Part shown: piece by piece, positions 43,286 to 52,525 of the stretch | How the letters are laid out: every line of letters begins with the position of its first letter | Position numbering within the stretch: position 1 is the stretch's first letter | DNA from: Firmicutes bacterium UBA2116 | GTDB taxonomy: Bacteria; Bacillota; Clostridia; Tissierellales; Sedimentibacteraceae | Assembly (NCBI GenBank): GCA_002331025.1 | Contig: DCYG01000023.1 | Location: 5,354 to 65,876 of the forward strand | Length of the DNA stretch: 60,523 nt | Direction of reading: 5' to 3' | Notes under the pieces: model-generated | Seen by the model: only the letters and a program-made list of their open reading frames with translations | Told to the model about the DNA's origin: nothing | The model's database searches: none | Made by a program: the position numbers and the translations under genes

Positions 43286-43903
43286 ATGAATGGATATGAA
43301 CGTAGATCGGAACTGAAAAAAGATAAAATACGCGTTGCAGCTTTAGAGCTTTTCAGTATATACGGTACAGATAAAACCAGCGTTAATGAAATTGCTCAAA
43401 GAGCAGGAGTTGCACCTGCCAGTATTTATAATTATTTTGGAAGCAAGGAAGGTCTTATAAAGGAAACCGTCTTAAATCTTCTTGAAAGCAGTTGGAAGGA
43501 AAGAAAGGAACTGTGGGAAACGGATCTGCCTTTTCCCGAATTACTAAAGCGTACTTTATCAATGAAAGATAATTTCATTGATCAGACTAATCCGGAGCTT
43601 TTAAACATATTTGGTACTGATGCTGAGATTAAAAAGCTGATAGATAACTTTCATAAAACCAGATACCCTCATATTGTAGGCTTATTTCTTGAAAAAGGGC
43701 GCAAAGAAGGATATATACGAAGAGAACTTTCCATTGAAGCTGCCATGCTTTATCTGAAAATGTATCAGAATCTGGCTAAAGAGCATGAAATATTAAAAAG
43801 CGGAAATAAGGATTTACTGAAAGAAGTATTTGACTTAATGATATATGGACTGATAGGAAAGCCTATAGATGATGAGTCATTTAAAAATGAAAACCTGCCT
43901 TAA
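43286..43903 (+). CDS. TetR-family repressor 1
   Basis: 205 residues. N-terminal helix-turn-helix: ALELFSIYGTDKTSVNEIAQRAGVAPASIYNYFGSKEGL, followed by an all-helical ligand domain. Start ATG follows GAGGTG. Divergent from exporter 1 and convergent with exporter 2. It most likely represses exporter 1 until a substrate binds. The last codons overlap a hairpin that terminates exporter 2 transcripts from the other side. Confidence 0.9.
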   Translation: MNGYERRSELKKDKIRVAALELFSIYGTDKTSVNEIAQRAGVAPASIYNYFGSKEGLIKETVLNLLESSWKERKELWETDLPFPELLKRTLSMKDNFIDQTNPELLNIFGTDAEIKKLIDNFHKTRYPHIVGLFLEKGRKEGYIRRELSIEAAMLYLKMYQNLAKEHEILKSGNKDLLKEVFDLMIYGLIGKPIDDESFKNENLP

Positions 43904-43915
43904 AACAGGCAGGTT
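43892..43915 (-). terminator. Terminator of exporter 2, overlapping the tetR 1 stop
   Basis: AACCTGCCT (43892-43900) pairs with AGGCAGGTT (43907-43915). The minus-strand tail is TTCATTTTT. Confidence 0.7.
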
Positions 43916-43928
43916 AATAATCTCATCT

Positions 43929-45515
43929 TCATTGTTGTATATCTCTTTTTCTGAATCCCGTAAATCCTATCGTGTATAAAGCAAGTGCTACGATTGTCAG
44001 TATAATGAAAGTCAAAGCAGTTTGAGGCCTTGTAGGATATACATGCCCGAAGGGAGATAACAAAAATGCTGTTTCCGGCAGTATTCCCATCTCCCAAAAT
44101 AGCTGCAAGCCGATAAACAATGCGAAAACCGACCAGCTGATGGCTGTGGAGAACCTTGGAATCAAGCCGATAAGAAGTACCACAATACCACCTGTGACCC
44201 ATATAGCAGGAAGCTTATAAAGTGCTGCTGACAAAGCTGCCCAGTCACCGGTCGAAAAACCTCCCGACATAGCTTTACCCAGTATAACACCTATACCAAT
44301 GACAAAAGCAATAAGTACAGTACCCGCTACCGAAAATACTGCATGAGACCCCATAAGACTATTGCGTGTTGTCGTTGCAGACAGCAATGCATCAACGTAC
44401 TGCTCTGATTCTTCGGCGCGTACACGCAGCGCAGCTATGATTCCGTAGGCTGCTGCAAACAAGCTCATCACAAAGATCATCAGTGCCAGAAAAGCATCCT
44501 CAGGCTCTCCGAAAAGGCTCATCCATGAAGCAAGTGCAGGAACATTCTCCAGCATTTCAGCAACCAACGCATCAACACTTCCGATACCCAAAGCAAATAT
44601 GAACAAAACAACTGTCCAGCTGATAAATGCTCCTCTGTGCATGCGCAAGGACAATGCCCAGGTATTACGCAGATAAGCAGGTGCATCTGCTTTGCCTGCT
44701 CTATGAGGAATAATTCCGTCACCGATATCACGAACCGACGACAGCTTCAACGCTGCAGCAAATACAGATACTACTGCAAGCAGTGCTGCGAACAGAATAC
44801 CAAGGCTATTGCTGTCAAAGGGACGCAGAATAAAGAACCACCTAAATGGTGTAATGTAGCTTGAGATATTGATGTTGGTCGTTAAATTATTGAAGAAAGA
44901 TATAACATAGAAGACGCCAAATACCGCCATTGCTATAGAGCTGGCCCCTCTGCGTGAAGGCGTGAGCTGACTTGTCACCGCTGCTATAGCTGTAAAAAGG
45001 CTGCTGCCGACAGCTATAAGAAGTCCCATCCCTAAGGAACCTGTAAAATCCATACCAAAAGCTGCCATTGTAAGTGTAAGCAAAATTCCCATGAGGAAGT
45101 TTACGCATAGGCAGATAATCGAAGCCGCCGCAAGCTGAGCCTGTCTGCCGATTACGCAGGAGCACAGTACATCTGTGCGTCCGTTTTCTTCCTCACCCCG
45201 TGTTGTCTTAGTCATGGTGAGTATATTGAAAATGGCGGCTATTATTAAGGATACCGTCTTGATATTCCATGATACAAGTCCGGGGATATCCTTTGTTAAA
45301 ATGAAACCGTGTATTGCTGCCACTACAGGATTAAGAATGCTTTCGTTCACAAACTCGGACAGTTCCTGTGCAGAAGCGAACATATTAATGTAGCTTGAAT
45401 ATGCAGACATTGCAAGCAGTGCTGGAGTAAGCATCCAGATACTGCGTTTAATCCGGTCTTTTTTGAGATATAAGCGCAACAGCGCTACTGTGCCTTGAAA
45501 GTCAAGTGATTTCAT
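43929..45515 (-). CDS. ABC exporter permease 2 (polyketide-antibiotic exporter type)
   Basis: About 528 residues, roughly twelve membrane helices. The head MKSLDFQGTVALLRLYLKKDRIKRSIWML is homologous to permease 1. RGEEENGRTDVLCSCVIGRQAQ and RAEESEQYVDALLSATTTR are the corresponding cytosolic loops. The start is ATG at 45515, 9 nt after AAAGGAG; an upstream ATG (45569) falls in the ATPase gene. It acts with ATPase 2. End marked by the hairpin at 43892. Confidence 0.86.
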   Translation of the reverse strand: MKSLDFQGTVALLRLYLKKDRIKRSIWMLTPALLAMSAYSSYINMFASAQELSEFVNESILNPVVAAIHGFILTKDIPGLVSWNIKTVSLIIAAIFNILTMTKTTRGEEENGRTDVLCSCVIGRQAQLAAASIICLCVNFLMGILLTLTMAAFGMDFTGSLGMGLLIAVGSSLFTAIAAVTSQLTPSRRGASSIAMAVFGVFYVISFFNNLTTNINISSYITPFRWFFILRPFDSNSLGILFAALLAVVSVFAAALKLSSVRDIGDGIIPHRAGKADAPAYLRNTWALSLRMHRGAFISWTVVLFIFALGIGSVDALVAEMLENVPALASWMSLFGEPEDAFLALMIFVMSLFAAAYGIIAALRVRAEESEQYVDALLSATTTRNSLMGSHAVFSVAGTVLIAFVIGIGVILGKAMSGGFSTGDWAALSAALYKLPAIWVTGGIVVLLIGLIPRFSTAISWSVFALFIGLQLFWEMGILPETAFLLSPFGHVYPTRPQTALTFIILTIVALALYTIGFTGFRKRDIQQ

Positions 45516-45534
45516 ACCGATGGTCTCCTTTCCG

Positions 45535-46419
45535 TCAGGCAGAATAATGCCGTATGAACAATTCTTCAAGTGTGGGGGGATTGCTGTTCAGATTAACGAC
45601 ACCATATTGTGTGAGATTTTGCAGAACAAGGTTTATTGCATCGCTTTCAATACTGAAAGCTGCATGATTTCCTTCTGCCTTCACATTAAACACACCGTTT
45701 AAATCCGAGAGTACCTTTTGCGGAATCGGAGATGTGGTTTCAACTGTAAATCGTGTTTGTGTCAAATGCCGCAGCTCTGATAATGTTCCGCTTTCCACCA
45801 TGGCTCCGTCCTTAATAATACCTATTTTGTCACACAGCCTTTCTACTTCCGAAAGGATATGACTGGACAGTAGTACGGTTTTTCCGTCTTCCTTGGCTCC
45901 GCGGATACAGTCCTGAAATTGCATCTCCATCAAAGGGTCAAGACCGGAGGTGGGCTCATCCAGAATCAAAAGCTCAACATCCGAAACAAAGGCAGAAATT
46001 ATAGCAACCTTTTGACGATTCCCTTTAGAATATGTCCGGCACTTTTTTGTGGGATCAAGATGGAACCTTTCCAATAAATCAGCTTTTCTTTTTGCATCAA
46101 AGCGTCCCCTCATTTTTGCAAGCAAATCAATTACCTCACCGCCGGTGAGATTAGGCCACAGGTTTACGTCGCTTGGTACATAAGCAAGGCGGCTGTGCAG
46201 TCTTGGGGCATTTTGCCAGGCATCTTTGCCAAAGAGATATGCCTGACCGCCGGAGCTGCGCAAAAGACCCAATAATATCCGAATAGTTGTGGATTTTCCC
46301 GCACCATTGGGACCAATAAAACCATACACTTCATTTTTTTTAACCTCAAGCTCCAAGCCATTCAGTGCTTTAACGGAGCCATAGATTTTTGTTAAATTTT
46401 GCGTAGTAATAATTGACAT
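45535..46419 (-). CDS. ABC exporter ATPase 2
   Basis: 294 residues, about two-thirds identical by eye to ATPase 1: GPNGAGKST, YSKGNRQKVAIISAF, LLILDEPTSGLDP, LSSHILSEVERLCDKIG. Drug-exporter class with the C-terminal accessory domain. It lies 2 nt after the tetR 2 gene and 19 nt before permease 2, forming a tetR-ATPase-permease operon. Similar gene order and sequence to exporter 1 indicate an old duplication of the transporter. Confidence 0.9.
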   Translation of the reverse strand: MSIITTQNLTKIYGSVKALNGLELEVKKNEVYGFIGPNGAGKSTTIRILLGLLRSSGGQAYLFGKDAWQNAPRLHSRLAYVPSDVNLWPNLTGGEVIDLLAKMRGRFDAKRKADLLERFHLDPTKKCRTYSKGNRQKVAIISAFVSDVELLILDEPTSGLDPLMEMQFQDCIRGAKEDGKTVLLSSHILSEVERLCDKIGIIKDGAMVESGTLSELRHLTQTRFTVETTSPIPQKVLSDLNGVFNVKAEGNHAAFSIESDAINLVLQNLTQYGVVNLNSNPPTLEELFIRHYSA

Positions 46420-46421
46420 AA

Positions 46422-47060
46422 TTAATCCTCCTCATTTCGATAGAATAATTCTTTTAAAATATCAAAATAGCTATCACACTCAGCAGTTAAAGCATCATAA
46501 TCGATTTCATCCCAAGTAAGACCCTTTACCCTTTGCTGCATTTTATCTGCAATGCCGTTTAAACTCCAGATGATCAAATCCTTTGCTTTTGCGATATCCA
46601 ACCCATCTTTGAATTTACTTTCGTCAACTTGATAAAATAGTTTCTCAAATGAAGCCATTCTGTAATCTTTGCCTTTTTTGTCAAGTTCAGCCTTAACTTC
46701 ATCGAAATCTGTATAAATTGCCGTCTGAACAAAGTCAAAAAGCTGAGGGTGCTTATGGAGCAATTCCATCTTTAAGAAAGCAATTTGCCGGCAACGCTTC
46801 AGCATATCCTTTTCATCCATATTGACTGAGGCAAAAAAATCATTCAATATAATTCTTAGTGAATAGTCATAAAGATACAGGAACAAATCTTTCTTACTGT
46901 TTACATAATGAAACATTAATCCCTTCGATATTCCGGCGTTCTTGGCGATAATAATAGTTGAAGCTTCTTCATAACCTTTAGCCGCAAACTCCATAAGTGC
47001 CGCATTGATGATTGCATCTTTTCTTTCTTTATCCAGGTTTTCTAACTTCTCTAAAGCCAC
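46422..47060 (-). CDS. TetR-family repressor 2
   Basis: 212 residues. Helix-turn-helix: ALMEFAAKGYEEASTIIIAKNAGISKGLMFHYVNSKKDLFLYLYDY. The start codon is GTG at 47060, 7 nt after GGAGG. First gene of the exporter 2 operon, so it represses its own operon. Two copies of a dyad-containing 20-bp repeat in the promoter are the likely binding sites. It is not closely related to TetR 1 outside the HTH. Confidence 0.9.
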   Translation of the reverse strand: MALEKLENLDKERKDAIINAALMEFAAKGYEEASTIIIAKNAGISKGLMFHYVNSKKDLFLYLYDYSLRIILNDFFASVNMDEKDMLKRCRQIAFLKMELLHKHPQLFDFVQTAIYTDFDEVKAELDKKGKDYRMASFEKLFYQVDESKFKDGLDIAKAKDLIIWSLNGIADKMQQRVKGLTWDEIDYDALTAECDSYFDILKELFYRNEED

Positions 47061-47080
47061 TTCATAGCCTCCTTTTCTTT

Positions 47081-47134
47081 TTTACCATTTTGGTCAATAT
47101 GATTATATCATTTGTTTACCATTTTGGTCAATAT
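47081..47134 (-). promoter_or_regulatory. Promoter and twin operators of the tetR 2-exporter 2 operon
   Basis: TTTACCATTTTGGTCAATAT occurs at 47081-47100 and again at 47115-47134; each holds the dyad ACCATTTTGGT. The minus-strand promoter is TTGACC (47131-47126), 18-nt spacer, TATAAT (47107-47102). One repeat covers the -35 and the other the start site, as in autorepression. Confidence 0.75.
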
Positions 47135-47151
47135 ATTTTTGTAACGTATTT

Positions 47152-47402
47152 TTAAATAACAAAAACTTCAAAAAAAGCGTAACACTTTTCATATTTATTT
47201 GGTTTTACTATATCATCAGACATTTGCATGTGGGATAAATTATCGAGTTCTTCTGCAGGCATTAGCTTGCAGCAGTAATATCCTTGCACTTCATCACACA
47301 TTTTCTGATTCAAAAATCTAACTGAAGTGCTGTCTCAACTCCTTCTGCTAACACTTCAAGGTTAAGGCTTTTTGCCAGAACTTTTTCGCAATTATTTAAT
47401 AC
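47152..47402 (-). pseudogene. Remnant of an EAL-domain (c-di-GMP phosphodiesterase) gene
   Basis: The minus strand gives LAKSLNLEVLAEGVETALQL, a textbook late EAL-domain motif, then a stop. One frame over it continues NQKMCDEVQGYYCCKLMPAEEL. Only the last 80 or so codons survive, with a frameshift between the two parts. It occupies most of the 47061-47545 gap. Confidence 0.75.
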
Positions 47403-47413
47403 AATTATATAAA

Positions 47414-47462
47414 AATAAATTAAGATGCCTCCTCCGCCTATTGAGGGACATCTTAATTTATT
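47414..47462 (-). terminator. Hairpin terminator after the methyltransferase-like gene
   Basis: AATAAATTAAGATG (47414-47427) pairs with CATCTTAATTTATT (47449-47462), 14-bp perfect arms; the minus-strand tail is TTTTATATAATT. The core stem is shared with 32185-32232. Confidence 0.65.
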
Positions 47463-47545
47463 TATATTATCTTATTGTTTTATTTTTCTTCATAGCTTAC
47501 GAACTATTCATCGGGTGAACTTCTCTTAAATGTATCAAAATGCAA

Positions 47546-48109
47546 TTATAAAAATCGCCTTACTCTTTTACAGTATTCCATATATTTTTCGCCGTATATC
47601 TTTTTCAGCGATTGCTCCTCAAGAAGAATTTGTCGGTTGAAAAGCCATATGCCGGTAAAAACATAAATTAATATTATCCAGTTCGGAACAATCAAAAATA
47701 CTCCTGTCAGAACTAACCCGAACGCTGTATATATTGGGTTACGGCTGATAGAGAATGCTCCCGTTGTTACAAGCTCGCCGGGGTGATCTTCATCCAAACC
47801 GACACGAAAGCTCTTTCCAAATGAAATCAAAGCGTATATAAACAATAAAATCCCTATTACGCATACAGTCACACCTATCCGGCCAACAAATTCATTGTTA
47901 AACAATTCAGCCCCGATTTTAGGCAAACCAACCGCACTTGCAAATACAATGTAAAACAGCAGCAATGCAAATGGTGGAATAAAAAAATCTTTTTTATCCT
48001 TCTCGCCAAATTGAATGGCTTTTATTCCTAACTTTTTTAATTGGAAAGTGCGTAACAAAACGAGTATTACAAGCAAAAATAATGATACTATCGCAATATA
48101 TCTCATCAT
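47546..48109 (-). CDS. Isoprenylcysteine/phospholipid methyltransferase-type membrane protein
   Basis: 187 residues with about five membrane helices. The C-terminal motif GELVTTGAFSISRNPIYTAFGLVLTGVFL and EEQSLKKIYGEKYMEYCKRVRRF are the SAM-binding ICMT/PEMT signature. Bacterial members methylate unknown small molecules or lipids at the inner membrane. A monocistronic unit with a terminator downstream. Substrate not predictable from the neighbours. Confidence 0.82.
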   Translation of the reverse strand: MMRYIAIVSLFLLVILVLLRTFQLKKLGIKAIQFGEKDKKDFFIPPFALLLFYIVFASAVGLPKIGAELFNNEFVGRIGVTVCVIGILLFIYALISFGKSFRVGLDEDHPGELVTTGAFSISRNPIYTAFGLVLTGVFLIVPNWIILIYVFTGIWLFNRQILLEEQSLKKIYGEKYMEYCKRVRRFL

Positions 48110-48465
48110 ACCGTTTTCTCTCCTTTATGACAAAACAAGCAAATCTCCCCGCCAATTATAGAGGGTTTTAATTACAGCCATATACATTAAGTTAACATAG
48201 TCTGTATTGTGCCAAATGAAGACCATCCGCAATTAACATTTTGTATACGGCATTGAATATATCCTTATAAATGCTGTTCATAATGCACCTTATATAATTA
48301 ATGTTTTCATACTTAAGCAAAAATATTATACCATATTTTTGTAATTACAACAGCAAAACTTCCTTAAACTATTTAATTATAATTTCTCAAAGCAATATTG
48401 TACATACCGGCTCATGTTTCTATCAAAATTAAAGCTTTGAATTTTAAACTGCTCAAACACTTTGC
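48110..48465. other. 356-nt gap without an intact gene
   Basis: No full gene seen. A minus-strand frame ending near 48370 encodes FIGKVFEQFKIQSFNFDRNM and SRYVQYCFEKL before a stop, which looks like the tail of a lost gene of unknown family. A 29-codon ORF with a weak AAGGTG site starts MNSIYKDIFNAVYKML. Neither can be assigned. Confidence 0.3.
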
Positions 48466-49821
48466 CTATAAATTCTTTTTTCTGCCTCTTCGGATAGCAA
48501 CACATTGTTTTACATCCTCCAATACGGCGGCATCTGTCACATTAATCATCAGCCACTTCTGACCCATTCCCGTCTTTGTTTCGTGATATAACCGATGAAA
48601 ATAATCTGTGAAATATGGAAGCATCCGTTCAGTCTCCATCCTCTCGCGATCACCGATAACAATTAGGGCTATAAAGTATCCTTCCATTGGATACAAGGTA
48701 CATAAAGTACGTCCTGCCTTTTTATATTTCACATTCCATCCATACTGCATGGAACATCTGCTATATTCCAGCAAAGGCTTACTCTGATATTCTGCCTCCA
48801 AATGCCGGCAAAGATGTTCAAACAAAGGGCTGTTAACATAGGAACTGATTGTTGCCATTGATGGTTTTTGTATTCCGTTGGTTTTATCCCATGTTTCCTT
48901 CATTTTCAACATCCTCTGTGAATAGCATAATGGCAGCCATATCTCCATATAGCTTATATCAGGATTTGTATCATAATACATCTCGACAGCAAAATTGCCG
49001 CAGGTCAGACCATGGTCTTTCATCCATTTGTTCATAAATGCGGATGCTTTAAAAACTGCAGAATTAACAAGCTCTGTAAAACTTTCTGCCTCAAAGCAGC
49101 AAACAGCATATTCACCTTCAGGGAGCGTATAAGAAGCATATCCGTCTGCTTGTGCATTTTCAATAACTTCTGCTCCGGCCATATAAGTACAGCAGCCTTC
49201 TCTGGCATCTCCCATATAAAGAATACCTACTTCATTGCCGTCCGGCAATAAATTCATAATATTCGGTTTTCGGCGATGAAATTCATCCCATATAATCCCT
49301 GCAGCAGATATGCCGGTGGTTTTGCCTCCTGCTAATTCATTATCGGGTACTTCACCTTTAATTCCGATAAATGTACGCTGTTTATCCAGTTTTCTGCGGG
49401 TCACTTCAACCACAATGCCGTCAGCAATTAACGGTACATCTTCGTCAACTCTGACATAGTTCAATAATAAATCAGGTTTAATAAAATGATTGAGTATAAC
49501 AGGACAGGCACGATACTCTTCAGGCGTAATTCCATACGCATCTTTAAACGCACGAGTAAAGTTGGCATGGTCTGAAAATCCATAATCAAGTGCCACATCA
49601 ACGATTCTCTTTTCTTTGCTTTTAAGAGCTTCCGAAGCTTTTGCCAGTCTCCGAAGCTTCACATATTCATTCACAGATTTTTTCACTAAACGTCCGAACA
49701 GACGCTGAAAATAATATGGTGATAATGCCGCTACACCGGCGAGAGTTTCTGTTTTTATATTATCCGACAAATGCTCCTCAATATAGTTCAAAGAATTTTG
49801 CACTGCTTCCCATGCATGCAT
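48466..49821 (-). CDS. AraC regulator fused to GyrI-like and DUF3788 domains
   Basis: About 451 residues. Residues 1-105 are an AraC helix-turn-helix pair (NIKTETLAGVAALSPYYFQRLFG and VDVALDYGFSDHANFTRAFKDAYGITPEEYR). Residues about 120-290 are a GyrI-like effector-binding domain of the AraC_E_bind type. The C-terminal 120 residues (KPLLEYSRCSMQYGWNVKYKKAGRTLCTLYP) are DUF3788. The start at 49821 follows GGAGGTG; an upstream ATG (49875) is poorer. GyrI-like domains bind drugs or amphiphiles, so it probably senses a small molecule. Targets unknown, perhaps the neighbouring membrane genes. Confidence 0.85.
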   Translation of the reverse strand: MHAWEAVQNSLNYIEEHLSDNIKTETLAGVAALSPYYFQRLFGRLVKKSVNEYVKLRRLAKASEALKSKEKRIVDVALDYGFSDHANFTRAFKDAYGITPEEYRACPVILNHFIKPDLLLNYVRVDEDVPLIADGIVVEVTRRKLDKQRTFIGIKGEVPDNELAGGKTTGISAAGIIWDEFHRRKPNIMNLLPDGNEVGILYMGDAREGCCTYMAGAEVIENAQADGYASYTLPEGEYAVCCFEAESFTELVNSAVFKASAFMNKWMKDHGLTCGNFAVEMYYDTNPDISYMEIWLPLCYSQRMLKMKETWDKTNGIQKPSMATISSYVNSPLFEHLCRHLEAEYQSKPLLEYSRCSMQYGWNVKYKKAGRTLCTLYPMEGYFIALIVIGDRERMETERMLPYFTDYFHRLYHETKTGMGQKWLMINVTDAAVLEDVKQCVAIRRGRKKNL

Positions 49822-49936
49822 ACTAACACCTCCATGTATATAAAGTATCACAGATATAATCTGAACGCTTGTCACACAATGCTCTTTTGAAATATATTTC
49901 TGTCAAATGCCCTGTTTAATTCTTCCGCATCTTGTT

Positions 49937-52525
49937 TTAAGGAGTATGCCTCTGAGTTATTTCATCAATTTTGTTATTAACAATGCTGAGCTTGTAATAA
50001 TCCGCTAATTCATGCTTTTTATTGTTATTGTCCACATATGTGTATGATACTTTGTAATCCTTAATAATTGTATCTCCGATCGATGATTCTTTTATTAATT
50101 CTACATTCATATCTTCCAGTGACATAATGTAATTATCACCTATATACTTATAGTTTTTTTGCAGCAGATCATTTCCAAATAATTGTTTTAGTCCTTTATC
50201 TGTCAGATATTTATTAAATATATTTGTTAATTTCTCCTTGTCATTACGAGCTGCAAGCTCAAAAGTATCATGGGATATTATATTTTTGAAAAAACCTATT
50301 TCGTCTAAATTACTCGCTATATTAAGCGATTCATCCTCAAATACAATATGACTTCCAAACATAAATCCATATTGGATCCGGTTATTAAATTCATCTATCC
50401 AGGTAACAGAACCCTTTAATGAATAAAATATATTTCTAATATCAGTATTTCTTAATCCTCTCACATACATTGTCAGTTCATTTTCATATATTGCAAAGTT
50501 TTCTGCTTCATTATCCTGCTCAAAGGAGCTTCCCCCCGACCAATATCTGTTTTCACCATTTTTATCCGTTAAAGAATACATTTCAGGTAATTCTACCTTC
50601 CTGTTACTGACGTTGTCAGGATATTCAATATACAATTTATAGTTAATCTTTCTGAAGTCATCCTTTTCCGGATTATCAATTTGCTGAGTATCCAATGCTG
50701 AATATTCTTCATCTGATAAAGAAGAAACCATAGCACCTGAATATACCGGATTTGGAACTGTACCTAAATAACTAAGATTATAAATATCTCTGTAGTCATC
50801 ATATGTTATAAATTTTATTTTTTCATATGGCTTTTCAACGTAGTATTTCGAGTGTATTTTGTACACATAATATATTTCTTTATTATCACCCTTATTGCTG
50901 TCAATTTCAATTTTGATAAAGTACGGAGTCTTTGGAATATTACTCCGGGAGGTTTCTCCTGTAGGGTCTCCGCTGTTTAATTTTAATATTGTATTTATCT
51001 TAGCATTGGCATCAATTATTTCTCTTGCAGATATTAATTCATATTCTTCGTAGCCATATAGCTTTACACTGCTTGACAGCAGTGCGGAATTAATTTCTGA
51101 ATCCTCGCTGACTTCTACAGGCATTAAAAATTCATAAATTTTATATGTATCATCTTCGGCAGTTTTCCCAACTACATAATTTCGGGAATATGTACCGTCA
51201 CCCCAATGAGGATCGATTATTGACTTTATATTACTGTGCTTTTGCGTATATACGGCATTAATGATTTCATATTCCGTTAAACTGTATTTTTTAATTGTAT
51301 GATCAACATTTTGAGATTGCTTATCAGGTATAGTACTTAGGCTGTGTAATACGTAGCTGGTGTAATTTTCAGGTTCTATGTTCTCCCTTTCATTTTCCAA
51401 GCTGATTCTTAATGGCTCAATGTTTGCTAATATATCTGTTTTCTTATGTATTTCTCCATTGACAGTATAAAGAAAATCAAGATAAATTAATTCTTCTTGT
51501 TTATTTTCCGGTGTATCCTCCGCAATAAAATATTTATCCCCTAATTTCACAAACGATGTACCGCTAAACATATAAGAATCATCTTTTGTTTTTGAATCAG
51601 TCCCAAATAATACAGCTACAATTACAACGATAACAGCCGCAAGGATAACGAACCAAAAAGAGGGCTTTCTATAATTCAATACATTTTTAATTCTTGATTT
51701 TACGCTGCCCTCTCCAAATGCCAATGGACTTAACAATCCGTTTTGTTTTACTGAAAAAGAAAGCAATGATTTGGAATAATCAGCTCGTATATCTTCGACT
51801 GTATGCTTTATTACACTTTCATCACAGGACATCTCCATGTCCTTTGTCATAAGATAATATGATAGCCAGATAACAGGATTGAACCAATGAATGGCAAGAA
51901 TGAAAAAAGCAATTGGCTTAATTATATGATCGCAGCGTTTTATATGAATTTCTTCATGTTTAATAATATAGCTCATTTCATCTTCAGATATATTGTCAGG
52001 AACCATTATTTTGGGATCAATAATACCCAATACAAAGGCTGTATTAATACGGTCAGTTTCAAATATGTTATCACAAACTAATGTAGCTGTAGAAAGATTG
52101 CGATTTAATTTTATATATGTAATTATTCCGTACGCTACAAGTGCTATAATACCCAAGATCCATATAACCGAACCTGTTTCTATCGCAAATTCCATAGGAT
52201 TTATAACTGCCGGAGTATCCACAGGAATCAGTGTTGCTTCAATAGTCCGGTTGACTGAATTGCTTATGATGTTATTAGTGCTGTTTATTGCAGGTGTCTG
52301 GGTGTTAACTATATTAACAGGTATGGGATTATGATTTGACGGCATAAGGCTTAAAGCGCTTTCCAATGTAAAGGGACAAACTAATCGAAACAATACAACT
52401 GACCAAAGTGCGTAAGAAAAAATCTTAGGTGCTTTATTTAATAATAATCTGGCAATTATAACTGCAAAAACAGCAAAGCTTGCTGCAGAACTCATACTTA
52501 AAACTTTTAAGAAAATGCTGCTCAT
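49937..52525 (-). CDS. BlaR1/MecR1-like M56 sensor metallopeptidase with large external domain
   Basis: 862 residues. Four membrane segments in the first 330 residues enclose a cytosolic M56 peptidase with the zinc motif HEEIH (IIKHEEIHIKRCDH) and ALWSVVLFRLVCPFTLESALSL. The fourth helix is FVILAAVIVVIVAVLFG (about 293-310). Then comes a 530-residue external region without the penicillin-binding signature that I could recognise, so the signal may not be a beta-lactam. Family logic: signal, self-cleavage, then BlaI removal. It overlaps the blaI-like stop by ATGA, so both are co-translated. Confidence 0.85.
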   Translation of the reverse strand: MSSIFLKVLSMSSAASFAVFAVIIARLLLNKAPKIFSYALWSVVLFRLVCPFTLESALSLMPSNHNPIPVNIVNTQTPAINSTNNIISNSVNRTIEATLIPVDTPAVINPMEFAIETGSVIWILGIIALVAYGIITYIKLNRNLSTATLVCDNIFETDRINTAFVLGIIDPKIMVPDNISEDEMSYIIKHEEIHIKRCDHIIKPIAFFILAIHWFNPVIWLSYYLMTKDMEMSCDESVIKHTVEDIRADYSKSLLSFSVKQNGLLSPLAFGEGSVKSRIKNVLNYRKPSFWFVILAAVIVVIVAVLFGTDSKTKDDSYMFSGTSFVKLGDKYFIAEDTPENKQEELIYLDFLYTVNGEIHKKTDILANIEPLRISLENERENIEPENYTSYVLHSLSTIPDKQSQNVDHTIKKYSLTEYEIINAVYTQKHSNIKSIIDPHWGDGTYSRNYVVGKTAEDDTYKIYEFLMPVEVSEDSEINSALLSSSVKLYGYEEYELISAREIIDANAKINTILKLNSGDPTGETSRSNIPKTPYFIKIEIDSNKGDNKEIYYVYKIHSKYYVEKPYEKIKFITYDDYRDIYNLSYLGTVPNPVYSGAMVSSLSDEEYSALDTQQIDNPEKDDFRKINYKLYIEYPDNVSNRKVELPEMYSLTDKNGENRYWSGGSSFEQDNEAENFAIYENELTMYVRGLRNTDIRNIFYSLKGSVTWIDEFNNRIQYGFMFGSHIVFEDESLNIASNLDEIGFFKNIISHDTFELAARNDKEKLTNIFNKYLTDKGLKQLFGNDLLQKNYKYIGDNYIMSLEDMNVELIKESSIGDTIIKDYKVSYTYVDNNNKKHELADYYKLSIVNNKIDEITQRHTP

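Noticed and set aside
43900..44202. A 100-codon minus-strand frame inside the permease 2 gene
   Set aside because: It lies in another frame of a clear membrane protein gene and has no domain or ribosome site.
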